64,000 bases of DNA, taken from the NCBI RefSeq assembly GCF_021246465.1, contig NZ_JAHRHK010000006.1, forward strand, positions 153,736-217,735. The letters are read 5' to 3'. The notes beneath the pieces were generated by a model. The model saw only the letters and a list, made by a program, of their open reading frames with translations, did not search any database and was not told the DNA's origin. This stretch comes from Nocardioides sp. R-C-SC26 (GTDB taxonomy: Bacteria > Actinomycetota > Actinomycetes > Propionibacteriales > Nocardioidaceae). This document shows positions 33,001 to 42,659 of this stretch, piece after piece. The stretch's first letter is position 1; each line of letters begins with the position of its first letter. The position numbers were made by a program, and so were the translations under genes.

Positions 33001-34617
33001 TCACGGCCCCGACCGGGGCGGCACCCTGCTCATCGCGCGCTCGGTCATCGCCGCGATCGTGAGGGAGGGGTTCGTGCCGAGATTCGCCGGCACCACGGAG
33101 CCGTCGCACACCAGCAGGTTGCGGTAGCCGAACGCGCGGTGCTCGGGGTCGACGACGCCGTCGTCTGGTCCGACCGCGACCACGGCCCCGCCGAGGGGAT
33201 GGGCGGTCGTACCGATTCCGCGGAGCGCCTCCAGGACGGGCGTCTCGGCGATCCCACCGACGGCTGCGGCCATGCGGGTCGTCACGTCGTCGGCGAGCAC
33301 GGACGAGGTGGGCACCGGGTCGGTGCGGCTCTGCTCGCTGACCAGCCCGCGCCGTCCGAGGCGGAGGCGGAGTGCACCGCCGCCGGTGCGCATGTGCAGC
33401 ACCACGACCTGGCGGGCTGCCGCCCCGAACGGCACCGCCACCCTGAGCGCGCGCAGAGGATGGCGCAGCACCGTGCGTGCCCATCCGCGGCGGGTGCGCC
33501 CGGTCGGACCCTGCGGCGCCATGACGGTCAGGCCGGCGCCGAACACGGTGGCGTGCCGGCCGTACACGAGGGTCTCGACGTGGCCGCGACCCTCGGACGA
33601 GTCCAGGTGGATGCTGGAGGTGATGCTCGGTCGCGACCCGACCGGGGATCCGCCGCGCGGCATCAGCAGCGCGGGCACGTGTTCGCCGTTGGTGCGCACC
33701 TGGTCGCCGATGCGGGGGGACAGGCCCGGCAGCGCGCCGGCGCGCAGGCGGTGCAGCAACTCGACGGTGCCCAGGACGCCGCCGGCGACCACGACGCCGT
33801 CGCAGGTCAGCTCGCGACGAACCCGCCGCGCGCGCCCGGTCCGCAGCGTGACGCGGTACCCCGCGGTGCCGTCGGAGCCCGGCGTGCGCGGAGCGACGTC
33901 GACGACCTCGTGCTCGGCGAGCACCCGGACGCCGCGCCGCTCGGCCCACCACAGGTAGTTCTTCACCAAGGTGTTCTTCGCGCCGACGCGACATCCGAGC
34001 AGGCAGTCGCCGCACCGTGTGCAGCCCGTGCGCTCGGGTCCGTGGCCCCCGAAGTACGGGTCGGGGACGGTGCGGCCGGGGGTGCCGAGGAACACCCCGA
34101 TCCGGGCCGGCGTCATCGCCTCCGCCCCCAGGTCGCGGCCGGCATCGGCCAGGGCGCCGGCCGCGGGGTCGACCGGATTCGCCGGGTCGGCGGGGTCGTA
34201 GGCCGCCACCCCCAGCATCCGCTCGGCCTCGTCGTAGTGCGGCGCGAGCTCGCGCGCCCAGTCGACGCCCGCGGGCCAGGCCGGATCGGCGAAGGCGACG
34301 TCGTCGGGCCGGTAGAGCACGTTGGCGTAGGCCAGCGAGCCGCCGCCGACTCCGACCCCGCTCACGATGCTGAGGTGCTGCAGCGTCGTCATCCGCACGA
34401 TGCCCCGCAGCCCCATGCGGGGTGCCCACAGGAAGCGCCGCAGTTGCCACGACGTCCGGGCGAAGTCGCCGTCGGCCCATCGCCTGCCCTGCTCCACGAC
34501 CACGACCCGGTAGCCCTTCTCGGCCAGTCGGAGCGCGCTGACACTGCCTCCGAAGCCGGATCCGACGACGATCCAGTCGACATGGTCGGGGTCTTCGGTG
34601 GAGATGGTGTCGCCCAT
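33001..34617 (-). CDS. GMC-family FAD oxidoreductase (cholesterol-oxidase-like)
   Basis: From the ATG at 34617 the protein has 538 residues. The FAD-binding motif GSGFGG lies at 19-24, with the GMC signature SGVGVGGGSLAYANV at about 80-95. A Cys-rich CTRCGDCLLGC near residues 198-208 is typical of the actinobacterial cholesterol-oxidase/GMC branch. The C-terminal HPLGGA and DGSVVPANLGTNPSLTIAAMTERA hold the catalytic His region and the FAD-contacting end. It probably oxidises a sterol-like or other alcohol with O2 or another acceptor. No signal peptide is visible. Confidence 0.9.
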   Translation of the reverse strand: MGDTISTEDPDHVDWIVVGSGFGGSVSALRLAEKGYRVVVVEQGRRWADGDFARTSWQLRRFLWAPRMGLRGIVRMTTLQHLSIVSGVGVGGGSLAYANVLYRPDDVAFADPAWPAGVDWARELAPHYDEAERMLGVAAYDPADPANPVDPAAGALADAGRDLGAEAMTPARIGVFLGTPGRTVPDPYFGGHGPERTGCTRCGDCLLGCRVGAKNTLVKNYLWWAERRGVRVLAEHEVVDVAPRTPGSDGTAGYRVTLRTGRARRVRRELTCDGVVVAGGVLGTVELLHRLRAGALPGLSPRIGDQVRTNGEHVPALLMPRGGSPVGSRPSITSSIHLDSSEGRGHVETLVYGRHATVFGAGLTVMAPQGPTGRTRRGWARTVLRHPLRALRVAVPFGAAARQVVVLHMRTGGGALRLRLGRRGLVSEQSRTDPVPTSSVLADDVTTRMAAAVGGIAETPVLEALRGIGTTAHPLGGAVVAVGPDDGVVDPEHRAFGYRNLLVCDGSVVPANLGTNPSLTIAAMTERAMSRVPPRSGP

Positions 34618-34754
34618 GCGACCAGTGTCGGGTGGCGGGCGCTTCGCGGCGATCATCCTGGCCGGTGGGCCGTCTGGACATTTGCTCTAGTCAGCTGGGG
34701 TGGTTCGGCGCGCGCATGGCTTCAGTGACGCATCGGCGCGCCGAACTCGAGGTC

Positions 34755-36224
34755 ATGCGACGGAGCGCAGGAGGAGTGGTCACCACGGTGGCGATCGCAC
34801 TCCTGCTCGCCGCCGCCCCCCCGCCCCCCGCCCCCCCCCCCCCGCGGGGGTGCGGCCCCCCCACGTCCGACTCGGGAGGATCGCCTCCGGCCGCCCGTGC
34901 CGTCGCGGAGCCGGCGTGGCTCGAGCGGCTCAACGAGGTTCGGACCTCCTCGGGACTGCCACCGGTCCGTGCGGACGCCGGCGGGGTCAGCGGTCTCGCC
35001 CAGCACCTGACCTACCTGGCCAAGACGCCGGACCGTCTCCGCTCCGGCGCCTTCGCCAGCGGCCACTCCGAGAACCCATCGAGCCCGTGGTACTCCGCCG
35101 CCGGCGCCAAGGCCGGCAGCCGCAGCAACATCGCCTACGGGACCTCCGACGGACCGAACGCCATCGACCAGTGGATGGCCGCGCCGTTCCACGCGATCGG
35201 CATGCTCCGCCCGGGCCTGCGCTCGGTCGCCTTCGCCCGCGACAGCGCCAGCGGCAACGCCGGTCTCGACATCATCAGCGGCCTGGACTCCGACGTCCCG
35301 ATCCGCAAGCCGATCCTCTTCCCGGGCCACGAGTCGGTGACGGACCTGCGCACCTTCGACGGCGAGCGCCCCAACCCGATCGAGACGTGCACGCGCGCCA
35401 GTCCGCGCGCCGACTACTCCTCGCCGTCGCTGCCGATGATCGCGCTGCTGCCGCAGGCGCCGTCGACCAACCTCGTCGCCCGACTGACCGATCCCGACGG
35501 CCGCGTGGTCTCCTCCGCATCGGCGGACCTCTGCGTCATCACGGCCTCGACCTACTACTCCACCGATCCGGTGCACGGTGCCAACGGCCGCAAGACGCTG
35601 GCCGGGGACAACGCCGTCGTCGTCATCGCCCGACGGCCCTTCGAGTCGGGTCTCTACCAGGTCTCGCTGAGCCAGCCCGGCCGGGACGACGTCGTGTGGC
35701 GCTTCGTCTACAGCACGCGACCGCTGCAACGAGCCACCCATCGGGCGCAGGTACGCCGTTCGGCGGACGTGACGATGACCGCGGTCAGCAAGGTCGTCCG
35801 GACCCGCCAGGCCGGCACCGTCTCCCGCAGGCTCGCCGTCACCGTCGACGGACGGCGCTACGTCGGGCGGGGCACCGCGCCCGTCGTCGTCGTGGCGAGC
35901 ATCGAGCGGCGCGTGGCCGTCACCCGGAGCGCTGTGGCCGCCCGGACGGCGCGGGTCACCTGCGTCGCGGTGACCCGCCTCCTGGCCCTGAACTGCGCCA
36001 AGACCCACGCGGTCGACGCCGCGGCCTCCGTCGCACTCAGTCAGGCCCGTCGCGAGGCGGCCACCCTGGCCCGGAGGCTCGCTCGAGCCCGAGCGCGCGA
36101 GCTCGCCACGGCCGACGCCGAGCGCGAGGTTCGCCGCGCACCCTCGAACGCCGAGCGGCAGTCCGCCGCCACGCTCGCCGAGCGCCGCGCGGCCGAGTCG
36201 ATCCGGCGGCAGCTCGGGCTCTGA
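34755..36224 (+). CDS. secreted CAP/SCP-domain protein with helical C-terminal tail
   Basis: The protein has 489 residues from the ATG at 34755; an ATG at 34716 is also possible. The signal segment SAGGVVTTVAIALLLAAA is followed by a Pro run encoded by a poly-C tract. A CAP-type domain covers about 50-200 (WLERLNEVRTSSGLPPVRADAG ... SGHSENP ... NAIDQWMAAPFHAIGMLRPGL), with the Glu and His positions of the family's cavity. A middle beta-rich region is followed by a C-terminal Arg/Ala/Glu coiled region (SQARREAATLARRLARARARELATADAERE). The role is unknown, probably extracellular. The poly-C tract makes the local frame worth checking. Confidence 0.8.
   Translation: MRRSAGGVVTTVAIALLLAAAPPPPAPPPPRGCGPPTSDSGGSPPAARAVAEPAWLERLNEVRTSSGLPPVRADAGGVSGLAQHLTYLAKTPDRLRSGAFASGHSENPSSPWYSAAGAKAGSRSNIAYGTSDGPNAIDQWMAAPFHAIGMLRPGLRSVAFARDSASGNAGLDIISGLDSDVPIRKPILFPGHESVTDLRTFDGERPNPIETCTRASPRADYSSPSLPMIALLPQAPSTNLVARLTDPDGRVVSSASADLCVITASTYYSTDPVHGANGRKTLAGDNAVVVIARRPFESGLYQVSLSQPGRDDVVWRFVYSTRPLQRATHRAQVRRSADVTMTAVSKVVRTRQAGTVSRRLAVTVDGRRYVGRGTAPVVVVASIERRVAVTRSAVAARTARVTCVAVTRLLALNCAKTHAVDAAASVALSQARREAATLARRLARARARELATADAEREVRRAPSNAERQSAATLAERRAAESIRRQLGL
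34814..34861. repeat. poly-C tract
   Basis: Runs of 6 to 14 cytosines broken by single G, then GGGGG and another C run, lie just after the signal peptide of the CAP-domain gene. Translated, this is a Pro-rich stretch. It is a likely site for slippage in vivo or for sequencing error. Confidence 0.8.
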
Positions 36225-36277
36225 GAGGTCGGCGCTCTCCCGGCGGTCGGGTCGCCGCGTAGGCGATGATGCCGACC

Positions 36278-36826
36278 ATGGCCGTCTACGTCGCGTTCCT
36301 GCGGGCGATCAACCTCGGCGCGAAGCGCAAGTTCCCCAAGGACGCCATCGTCTCCGCCACCGAGGCGGCGGGGTTCGCCGGCGTCGCCACCTACATCAAC
36401 ACCGGCAACGTCCGGATCGAGACGACGATGCGCTCACGGGCCAGGATCGAGACGGCTCTGGAGCAGAGCTACCGCGACGCCACCGGCTTCGAGGTCCCGA
36501 CGATCGTGTTCAGCACCGCCGAGCTGCGCGACGTCGCCCCGGCCGCCGAGCGGCTCGCGGCCGAGACCGATCACGTGAGCTGGGGCGTGCAGCACTACGT
36601 CTCGCTGCTCAAGGACGAGCCCGAGGCGGCGCTGGTGCGGGAGATGGAGGAGTGTTCGCGTCCGGGGGCGCTGGCCCGGGTGAGTGGTCGCGCCGCGCAT
36701 CTCCTGGTCGGCGAGAACTACCACCAGGCGCCCCTCACCAACGCCACGGTCGAGAAGAGACTGGGGGTCGCGACCAACCGCAACCTGACCGTCGTCCGCG
36801 CGGTGGTGGAGAAGTGGTGCGGGTGA
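36278..36826 (+). CDS. DUF1697 family protein
   Basis: The ATG at 36278 gives 182 residues (MAVYVAFLRAINLGAKRKFPK); ATGs at 36266 and 36269 are alternatives. MAVYVAFLRAINLG and the motif FAGVATYINTGNVRIET are diagnostic of DUF1697, a conserved family of unknown function. The C-terminal end (LTNATVEKRLGVATNRNLTVVRAVVEK) matches the family's typical ending. No partner genes are evident. Convergent with the MFS gene that follows. Confidence 0.9.
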   Translation: MAVYVAFLRAINLGAKRKFPKDAIVSATEAAGFAGVATYINTGNVRIETTMRSRARIETALEQSYRDATGFEVPTIVFSTAELRDVAPAAERLAAETDHVSWGVQHYVSLLKDEPEAALVREMEECSRPGALARVSGRAAHLLVGENYHQAPLTNATVEKRLGVATNRNLTVVRAVVEKWCG

Positions 36827-36853
36827 TCTGCCGACGTCGCCGGAGAGCGCCGA

Positions 36854-38092
36854 TCAGCCGGTGCGCTCGGGAGCCGCGACGACGCGCGGCAGGCGTCGCA
36901 CCTGAGGGGATGCGAGCACGGCGAGCGCGATGAGCACGTAGGCGACGCCGGCCGTCGTCATCACCTCGGCGAAGCCGAGCCCTGCGGCGAGCGCCCCGAA
37001 CACCAGCTGGCCCACCGGCATCGCCACGAACGAGCCGAGCATGTCGTAGGAGTACGCCCTCGAGAGCATGTCCTCGGGCACGTTCTCGGCCATGGCGAGG
37101 TTCCACGCCATCCCGAAGACCTCCGTGCCGGCACCGGCGACGAATGCGGCCGCCAGCAACAGGCCCAGATGAGGGTAGGCGCCCAGGAGCGCGATCGGCA
37201 CGCCCAGCAGACTGATGCCGAGCATGCCCCACAGCAGGGGTCGCTGCAGCGGCACACGCAGCAGGACCAACGTCATGATCAGCAGCCCGATCGCCTCGGC
37301 GGAGAGCACCAGCCCCCAGCCCTGCTCGCCGATCGTCTCCTTCGCCCGCGCCGGCCCGAGGGCGAACCAGGCGCCGGAGTGGATCGCATTGAGGAAACCG
37401 AAGCCGAGCACCACCGCCCACAGCCACTGGGTCGAGCGCACGTAGCTCCACCCGGCCGCGAGCTCCGACAAGGTGCTGGGTGCGGCTTCGGCGCGGTCGC
37501 GCGCCGGCAGTCGGACGAAGCCCAACAGCACCGAGGAGGCCAGCCAGGTCAGCGCGTCGAAGGCGAGGGTCCACCCCGGTCCGACGGCGACCACCAGCAG
37601 CGCACTCAGCGTGGGGCCGAGGATCGTGAGTCCCGAGCGAGCCAGTGACAGCAGGGCGTTGGCCTGCTGGAGATCGGCCCGGTCGACGACCTGCGGCAGC
37701 ATCCCGGCCATGGCCGGCATCCCGAGACCGGACGCCGTCCCGTGGCCGAGGCTGAGCAGGACGAGCGCGGAGAGCGAGGCGCTGTCGGTGATCACGAGCG
37801 CCGCGATCGCGCCCTGCAGCACCGCCGAGGCCAGGTTGGAGACCTGCAGGACGACATTGCGCGGGAACCGATCGGCGATCACCCCGCCCCAGAGCAGGAA
37901 CACCACCATGGGCACGGTGTGGGCGGCGAGCACGTAGCCGAGCGCGCGCGGGTCGTCGTCGGTCACGTGCAGCACCGCGAACGCGAGCGCGACCCCCGCC
38001 ATCGTGTTGCCCAGGTTGTTGACGACGCGCGAGGCGAAGTAGAACCGGAAGGTGCGCGAACGCAGCGGCGCGAACGCCTGGCCTCGCGCCAT
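36854..38092 (-). CDS. MFS transporter (MFS_3-like)
   Basis: The protein has 412 residues and about 12 membrane segments. SRTFRFYFASRVVNNLGNTMAGVALAFAVLHVTDDD and LLWGGVIADRFPRNVVLQVSN (motif A-like) place it with the MFS_3 efflux group, like the pump at 26.7 kb. The substrate is unknown. It reads away from the enoyl-CoA hydratase gene in the same orientation, but 66 bases separate them. No regulator is adjacent. Confidence 0.88.
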   Translation of the reverse strand: MARGQAFAPLRSRTFRFYFASRVVNNLGNTMAGVALAFAVLHVTDDDPRALGYVLAAHTVPMVVFLLWGGVIADRFPRNVVLQVSNLASAVLQGAIAALVITDSASLSALVLLSLGHGTASGLGMPAMAGMLPQVVDRADLQQANALLSLARSGLTILGPTLSALLVVAVGPGWTLAFDALTWLASSVLLGFVRLPARDRAEAAPSTLSELAAGWSYVRSTQWLWAVVLGFGFLNAIHSGAWFALGPARAKETIGEQGWGLVLSAEAIGLLIMTLVLLRVPLQRPLLWGMLGISLLGVPIALLGAYPHLGLLLAAAFVAGAGTEVFGMAWNLAMAENVPEDMLSRAYSYDMLGSFVAMPVGQLVFGALAAGLGFAEVMTTAGVAYVLIALAVLASPQVRRLPRVVAAPERTG

Positions 38093-38158
38093 CAGCTCAG
38101 CGCTCCGCTCGCGGTCGTCGGCACCGCTCCGTCGTGCCGTGACGGCCCTGTCATGGGC

Positions 38159-38932
38159 TCACTCCCCGCGGAAGACCGGCTTGCGACGCTCGTTGAACGC
38201 GTTCATGCCTTCCCGTGCGTCCGCGGTGCGCATCAGCAGCGTCTGCCCGCTGCGCTCGCGTTCGAGGGCGTCCTCGAGTCCGGTGAGCGTGGCTGCGTTG
38301 ATCGTGCGCTTGGTGGCGGTCTGGGCCAACGGCGCCCCCGCCGCGAGGCGGCGCACCAACGTGGCGGCCAGGTCGGCGTACTCGGTGTCCGGCGCGACAT
38401 GGGTGATCAGGCCGCAGTCGTGGGCCTCCCGCGCGCCGAGCGGCTCGGCCAGCAGGGCCATCCGCATCGCCCGCGCCCGCCCGATCGCCGCCGCCACCGT
38501 GGTCGAGGTGCCCCCGTCGGGCATGAAGCCGATGCGGGCGAAGGCGAGGAGGAAGGAGGCCGACTCGGTCGCCACGATGATGTCGGCCGCCAGTGCCGCC
38601 GATGCCCCCACCCCGGCGGCGACGCCGTTGACCGCTGCCAGTACCGGCCGCGGGCACTCCACGATCGCCCGGATGAGCCCGTTGGCCGCGTCCATCGCCC
38701 GGACGTCGAACCGGTCGATCGCGTTCTCGCCGGAGATGTCGGCGCCGGTGGAGAACGCCGCACCGCTGCCGGTCAGCACCACGACGCGGACGTCGTCGTC
38801 GGTGCCCGCGGCACGGATCCGCTCGGTCATCTCGACGCACATCTCGCCGCTCAGTGCGTTGAACACCTCGGGTCGGTTCATCGTGAGCCACAGCGCGCCG
38901 TCGGTGAGGCGGACGTCGAGGTCGGAGGTCAT
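38159..38932 (-). CDS. enoyl-CoA hydratase/isomerase family protein
   Basis: The protein has 257 residues with the full crotonase fold. [13 protein letters not shown] and [21 protein letters not shown] form the oxyanion hole and CoA-binding region; the later [15 protein letters not shown] has an Asp where classical hydratases have the second catalytic Glu, so it may be an isomerase or other crotonase rather than a hydratase. It acts on acyl-CoA esters in fatty-acid or ring-fragment degradation. It diverges from clpS with only 26 bases between the starts. Confidence 0.9.
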   Translation of the reverse strand: MTSDLDVRLTDGALWLTMNRPEVFNALSGEMCVEMTERIRAAGTDDDVRVVVLTGSGAAFSTGADISGENAIDRFDVRAMDAANGLIRAIVECPRPVLAAVNGVAAGVGASAALAADIIVATESASFLLAFARIGFMPDGGTSTTVAAAIGRARAMRMALLAEPLGAREAHDCGLITHVAPDTEYADLAATLVRRLAAGAPLAQTATKRTINAATLTGLEDALERERSGQTLLMRTADAREGMNAFNERRKPVFRGE

Positions 38933-38958
38933 GGGCGCGAGTGTGCCACCATGGAGCG

Positions 38959-39267
38959 GTGACCGCCGCCAGCCCCGTCGAGGTCGATCCGGGACTCGCC
39001 ACGACCCCCGAGGACGACGCGCTCACGGTCCTCTCCACCCCCTGGGTGACGGTGGTGTGGAACGACCCGGTGAACCTGATGTCCTACGTCACCTACGTCT
39101 TCCGCAAGCACTTCGGGTACGACCAGACCAAGGCGGAGAAGCTGATGATGGAGGTGCACGAGGACGGCCGGTCCGTCGTGAGCACCGGCACCCGCGAGGC
39201 GATGGAGCGCGACGTCCAGGCCATGCACGAGTACGGCCTGTGGGCCACGTTGCAGAAAGCCGAGTGA
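38959..39267 (+). CDS. clpS: ATP-dependent Clp protease adaptor ClpS
   Basis: The GTG at 38959 gives 102 residues. [68 protein letters not shown] is the complete ClpS core, which binds N-degron residues and delivers substrates to ClpC/ClpA-ClpP. The Asn-Asp-Pro/Met pocket region is intact. Its stop overlaps the GTG of the DUF2017 gene (GTGA), a pairing I recognise from other actinobacteria. The N-terminal extension is short and disordered. Confidence 0.95.
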   Translation: MTAASPVEVDPGLATTPEDDALTVLSTPWVTVVWNDPVNLMSYVTYVFRKHFGYDQTKAEKLMMEVHEDGRSVVSTGTREAMERDVQAMHEYGLWATLQKAE

Positions 39268-39857
39268 CCGGGGTGAGCGCCTTCGCCCGCCACCGTCGCA
39301 GCGGCCGCATCATCGCCACGTTCACCGGTTTCGAGGCCGACCTGCTGCGCTCGCTGGTCGGTCAGCTCGTCGAGCTCCTGCGCAACGAGGCCGCCGTCCC
39401 ACGCGAGGACGTCGACCCGCTGGAGGCGCTGTTCGACTTCGACGGGCCGACCACCGAGCCGGACGACCCGGTGCTGGCGCGGCTCTTCCCGACCGCCTAC
39501 CGCGACGACGAGGAGGCGGCCTCGGAGTTCCGGCGATTCACCGAGGGTGCGCTGCGCGACGGCAAGGCCGCGGCCGCGAGCCTGGTGATCGACAGCCTCG
39601 AGGAGGCCGGCCTGCCACCCCAGGTCGACGAGGGTCTGATGATCGATCTGGAGCTGGACGAGACCGCCGCCGAGACCTGGATGCGCTCCTTCACCGACGT
39701 CCGCCTCGCGCTCGCCGTCCGGTTGGAGATCGAGGAGGGCGACGAGGAGTACTGGTACGGCCTCCCCGACGACGACCCCCGTGCCCAGGCCCACGACATC
39801 TACGAGTGGGTCGGCTACCTCCAGGAGACGCTGGTCGCCGCACTCAGCGAGAGCTGA
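39264..39857 (+). CDS. DUF2017 protein, coupled to clpS
   Basis: The GTG at 39264 overlaps the clpS stop and gives 197 residues; the GTG at 39273 is an alternative. [34 protein letters not shown] begins the actinobacterial DUF2017 family; acidic helices follow ([33 protein letters not shown]) and the end is [27 protein letters not shown]. Function is unknown; a tight link to clpS suggests a role in Clp proteolysis, which is inference. Confidence 0.9.
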   Translation: MTGVSAFARHRRSGRIIATFTGFEADLLRSLVGQLVELLRNEAAVPREDVDPLEALFDFDGPTTEPDDPVLARLFPTAYRDDEEAASEFRRFTEGALRDGKAAAASLVIDSLEEAGLPPQVDEGLMIDLELDETAAETWMRSFTDVRLALAVRLEIEEGDEEYWYGLPDDDPRAQAHDIYEWVGYLQETLVAALSES

Positions 39858-39920
39858 CCCGTCCTCCTCGGATTCGCGGGTCGTGCAGACGCCGACGCTC
39901 TCGCGTGGGATCGTTGCGGC

Positions 39921-40451
39921 GTGAAGACGACGCGTGCAATCGCCGCGGCCAGCTCCCTGGCCCTGGCGCTGATGCTGACCGCCTGCGGCGGCGATGACGA
40001 CCAGAAGGACACGTCTTCCGGCGCGGACACCAGCGCCGGGCAGTCGGACGAGGACGCCGGCTCGGGAGACTCGGGCGACGGTGCCGGCGACGAGGCTCCG
40101 GTGCCGCTCATGCAGGGCGATGCGTGCGACGCCCAGGTCGAGGTGACCGGCGAGGTCGCGGCCGACTGGCAGGGCGACGGCGTCGTGTCGACGTCGGAGT
40201 CCGACGTCGCCCCGCTCGCGACCTACCAGAGCGCCGACGGTGGCGCCGTGCTGACGCTGTACGCCGAGGGCAACGGCTTCGATGCCAGCGCGATCCTGCT
40301 CGTCGGCACCGACCAGTCCTACGGCACCAGCATCGATGCCGACGGCCTGGACATCGCCGACGACGGTTCGGGCGCGACCATCGACGCCGACTTCGTCTCG
40401 CCACTCGGCACCGAGACCGACGTGCACGTCGTCGCCACCTTCGCCTGCTGA
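39921..40451 (+). CDS. small exported lipoprotein of unknown function
   Basis: The GTG at 39921 gives 176 residues. The lipobox is LMLTAC (Cys22) and is followed by a long acidic/Ser/Gly linker (GGDDDQKDTSSGADTSAGQSDEDAG), then a 115-residue beta-rich domain containing CDAQVEVTGEVAADWQGDGVV and ending at a final Cys (VATFAC). The two late Cys may form a disulfide. No family is recognised. It stands 64 bases after DUF2017 and 9 bases before the next small gene. Confidence 0.78.
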   Translation: MKTTRAIAAASSLALALMLTACGGDDDQKDTSSGADTSAGQSDEDAGSGDSGDGAGDEAPVPLMQGDACDAQVEVTGEVAADWQGDGVVSTSESDVAPLATYQSADGGAVLTLYAEGNGFDASAILLVGTDQSYGTSIDADGLDIADDGSGATIDADFVSPLGTETDVHVVATFAC

Positions 40452-40459
40452 GGCGACCG

Positions 40460-40690
40460 GTGGCAGAGCCCTCCCGCGGGGTCGGCGACGACCCGTTGAC
40501 CGCCGTCCTGCGCACAGATCCGCCGCCCGGCATCCAGACGCTGCCGGACGACGTCCGCGCACGCCTGGCCGACCAGATCCGGGTCGGCAAGGCGCGCCAG
40601 GCGGAACTGGTCGCCGAGGCCGAGCGGCAGGCGATCTCAGGCGTGCCCCTGCCGCTGCGCGGCATCGTGAAGAAGGCCCTCGGTGCCTAG
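40460..40690 (+). CDS. small conserved-looking protein of unknown function
   Basis: The GTG at 40460 gives 76 residues. After a short flexible start, LPDDVRARLADQIRVGKARQAELVAEAERQAISGVPLPLRGIVKKALG forms a charged amphipathic helix followed by a PLPLRGI turn. No domain is recognised. Coding is supported by the good codon pattern and the close spacing (9 bases) after the lipoprotein gene. Confidence 0.6.
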   Translation: MAEPSRGVGDDPLTAVLRTDPPPGIQTLPDDVRARLADQIRVGKARQAELVAEAERQAISGVPLPLRGIVKKALGA

Positions 40691-40714
40691 GCCCGCGATG
40701 ACGGAGGCGCGGGG

Positions 40715-41284
40715 ATGAGCAGCGCGACGCAGCAGGCCCAGATCGCCCGCATCGCCCGTCTCCTGCACCTGCGGGCCGAGGAGATCGAGGGGCTCGACGA
40801 CGTCGCGAGCGCCGACCTGCGCGTCCTGCACGACCAGATCGCGACCTCGCTGTTCGCAGGTGGGCAGCGCCGGTTCGCCGGCGTCGCGCAGCTCTCGGGC
40901 GCGATCCCGGTGCCCGCCGCCGCCAAGCTCGCCGAGAAGTTCCTGCCGCCCATGCTGGCCGCCCGTGTCTCCGAGCTGCTCGAGCCTGCCAAGGCGGCCG
41001 AGCTCGTACGCCGCATCGGGCTCGACTACCTGGTCGAGGTGGCGATCGCGCTCGACCCGGCGCGCGCGACGCCCGTCGTCCGCTCGATCCCGGCCGAGCG
41101 GGTGGGTGAGGTCGCCCGCGAGCTGATCGCCCGTCAGGAGTACGGGGTGCTGGCGGAGTTCGTTCGCATCGTCGACGACCGGGCGCTGGCGGCCGCCGTC
41201 GTCCACGCCGACGACGACGACCGCGACGGGATCGCGCCCTTCCTCGACGTCGAGGACCTCGCCCGCCTCGACGCCCTGCGCTGA
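40715..41284 (+). CDS. helical protein of unknown function
   Basis: The ATG at 40715 has a GGAGGCGCGGGG ribosome site and gives 189 residues. The protein is almost all helix: QIARIARLLHLRAEEIEGLDDVASADLRVLHDQIATSLF then GVAQLSGAIPVPAAAKLAEKFLPPMLAARVSELLEP, and a second half that reads like HEAT/MgtE-N-type short repeats (VRRIGLDYLVEVAIALDPARATPVVRSIPAERVGEVARELI). A link to magnesium-transporter N domains is a weak resemblance only. It ends 23 bases before the convergent protease gene. Confidence 0.7.
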   Translation: MSSATQQAQIARIARLLHLRAEEIEGLDDVASADLRVLHDQIATSLFAGGQRRFAGVAQLSGAIPVPAAAKLAEKFLPPMLAARVSELLEPAKAAELVRRIGLDYLVEVAIALDPARATPVVRSIPAERVGEVARELIARQEYGVLAEFVRIVDDRALAAAVVHADDDDRDGIAPFLDVEDLARLDALR

Positions 41285-41306
41285 CCGGGCCGCGGGTGCA
41301 GACGGG

Positions 41307-42587
41307 TCAGCCGTTGGTGGTGTCGGCGTCGGAGTCGAGCGTGAGGGACGTCGTGCGCTCCTGGCCGTCGCGCTCGTAGGTGACGCGGACCTCGTCGCCG
41401 GGCCGGTAGGACCGCACGGTCGCGATCAGCGAGTCCGACCCGGTGATGATGGTGTCGTCGATCTTGGTGATCACATCGCCCGCCTTCAAGCCCGCCTCGC
41501 CGGCGGCCGATCCGTTGCCGATCTCCTGAACCTGGGCGCCGTCGGTGACCAGCGCCCCGGTGGGGTCGCTCGCCACGTTGCCCACCGAGATGCCCAGGCG
41601 GGCGTGGGTCGGCGTCTCGCCGTTCTTCATCTGCTCGATGACCGGCAGCACCTCGTTGATCGGGATCGCGAAGCCCAGGCCGATCGATCCAGCCTCCCCG
41701 CCGGTGCTGCTGCCGGTGGACTGGATGGAGGAGTTGATGCCGATCACGTGGCCGTTGAGGTCGACCAGCGGGCCGCCGCTGTTGCCGGGATTGATCGCGG
41801 CGTCGGTCTGGATGGCCGGGTACACCGTCGCGTTGCCCTCGCTGTCGGAGCCGACGTCGACCGGGCGGTTCAGCGCACTGACGATGCCGGCGGTGACGGT
41901 CGCGTCCAACCCGAACGGCGACCCGATCGCCACGACGTCCTCGCCGACGTCGACCTTGCCGGAGTCGCCGATCGTGGCCGGCGTCAGCCCCGAGACGTCC
42001 TCGGCCTGCACCAGCGCGGTGTCGGTCAGCGGGTCGACACCGACGATCGAGGCCGCGGCATGGGAGCCGTCGCTGAACGAGACGACGATGCGGCCGCCGT
42101 CGCCGGCGACCGACGCGACGTGGTTGTTGGTCAGGATCAGCCCGTCGGAGTTGAGGATGATGCCCGAGCCGGACCCGCGCTCCTGGGCCCCCGCGACGTC
42201 CAGCTTCACCACCGAGGGCAGCACCGCCGCGGCGACCTGCTCGACCGATCCTTGCGGGGCGTCGGCGTCCGGCAGGCTGACGACGGGACTGCTGGTCGCC
42301 GAGCCGGACGACGTCTGCGCGCTGCCGCTGTTGCCCTGCAGCGCGGAGTAGGCGGCCGCACTTCCGATTCCCGCGCCGCCGCCCACCACCAGGGCACCAG
42401 CCAGGACGGCGGCGGCGAAGCCCGCCCGACCACGCTGGGCTGACCGCTGGGGAACGGCGGACTGCAGGGTCTGCGTGGCCGCGGGCCACGACGGCGGCGG
42501 GTACTGGTAGGGGTTGGGCGGGATGTCGGCGAAGTCACGGTAGCCGCCGGGGTCGTTCGGCGTCGGGTGCGAGGGCTGATCGTTCAT
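41307..42587 (-). CDS. HtrA/DegP-type serine protease with PDZ domain
   Basis: The ATG at 42587 gives 426 residues. A Pro/Tyr-rich cytosolic start (PYQYPPPSWPA) precedes a membrane anchor at about 50-75. The trypsin-like domain holds His156 (TNNHVAS), Asp189 (LTDTALVQ) and Ser270 (NPGNSGGPL). A C-terminal PDZ domain covers about 320-410 (LGISVGNVAS ... GEAGLKAGDVITKIDDTIITGSDSLIATVRSYRPGDEV). It faces outward and degrades or processes misfolded envelope proteins. It is upstream of no obvious operon partner; gltA lies behind it in the same direction. Confidence 0.93.
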   Translation of the reverse strand: MNDQPSHPTPNDPGGYRDFADIPPNPYQYPPPSWPAATQTLQSAVPQRSAQRGRAGFAAAVLAGALVVGGGAGIGSAAAYSALQGNSGSAQTSSGSATSSPVVSLPDADAPQGSVEQVAAAVLPSVVKLDVAGAQERGSGSGIILNSDGLILTNNHVASVAGDGGRIVVSFSDGSHAAASIVGVDPLTDTALVQAEDVSGLTPATIGDSGKVDVGEDVVAIGSPFGLDATVTAGIVSALNRPVDVGSDSEGNATVYPAIQTDAAINPGNSGGPLVDLNGHVIGINSSIQSTGSSTGGEAGSIGLGFAIPINEVLPVIEQMKNGETPTHARLGISVGNVASDPTGALVTDGAQVQEIGNGSAAGEAGLKAGDVITKIDDTIITGSDSLIATVRSYRPGDEVRVTYERDGQERTTSLTLDSDADTTNG

Positions 42588-42659
42588 GGCCTCGACCATC
42601 CCCACCGTGGCTGTGATCAGCCTGAGACCCGGCTGGCAGCCGGCGAAGAAGCGCTCGGC

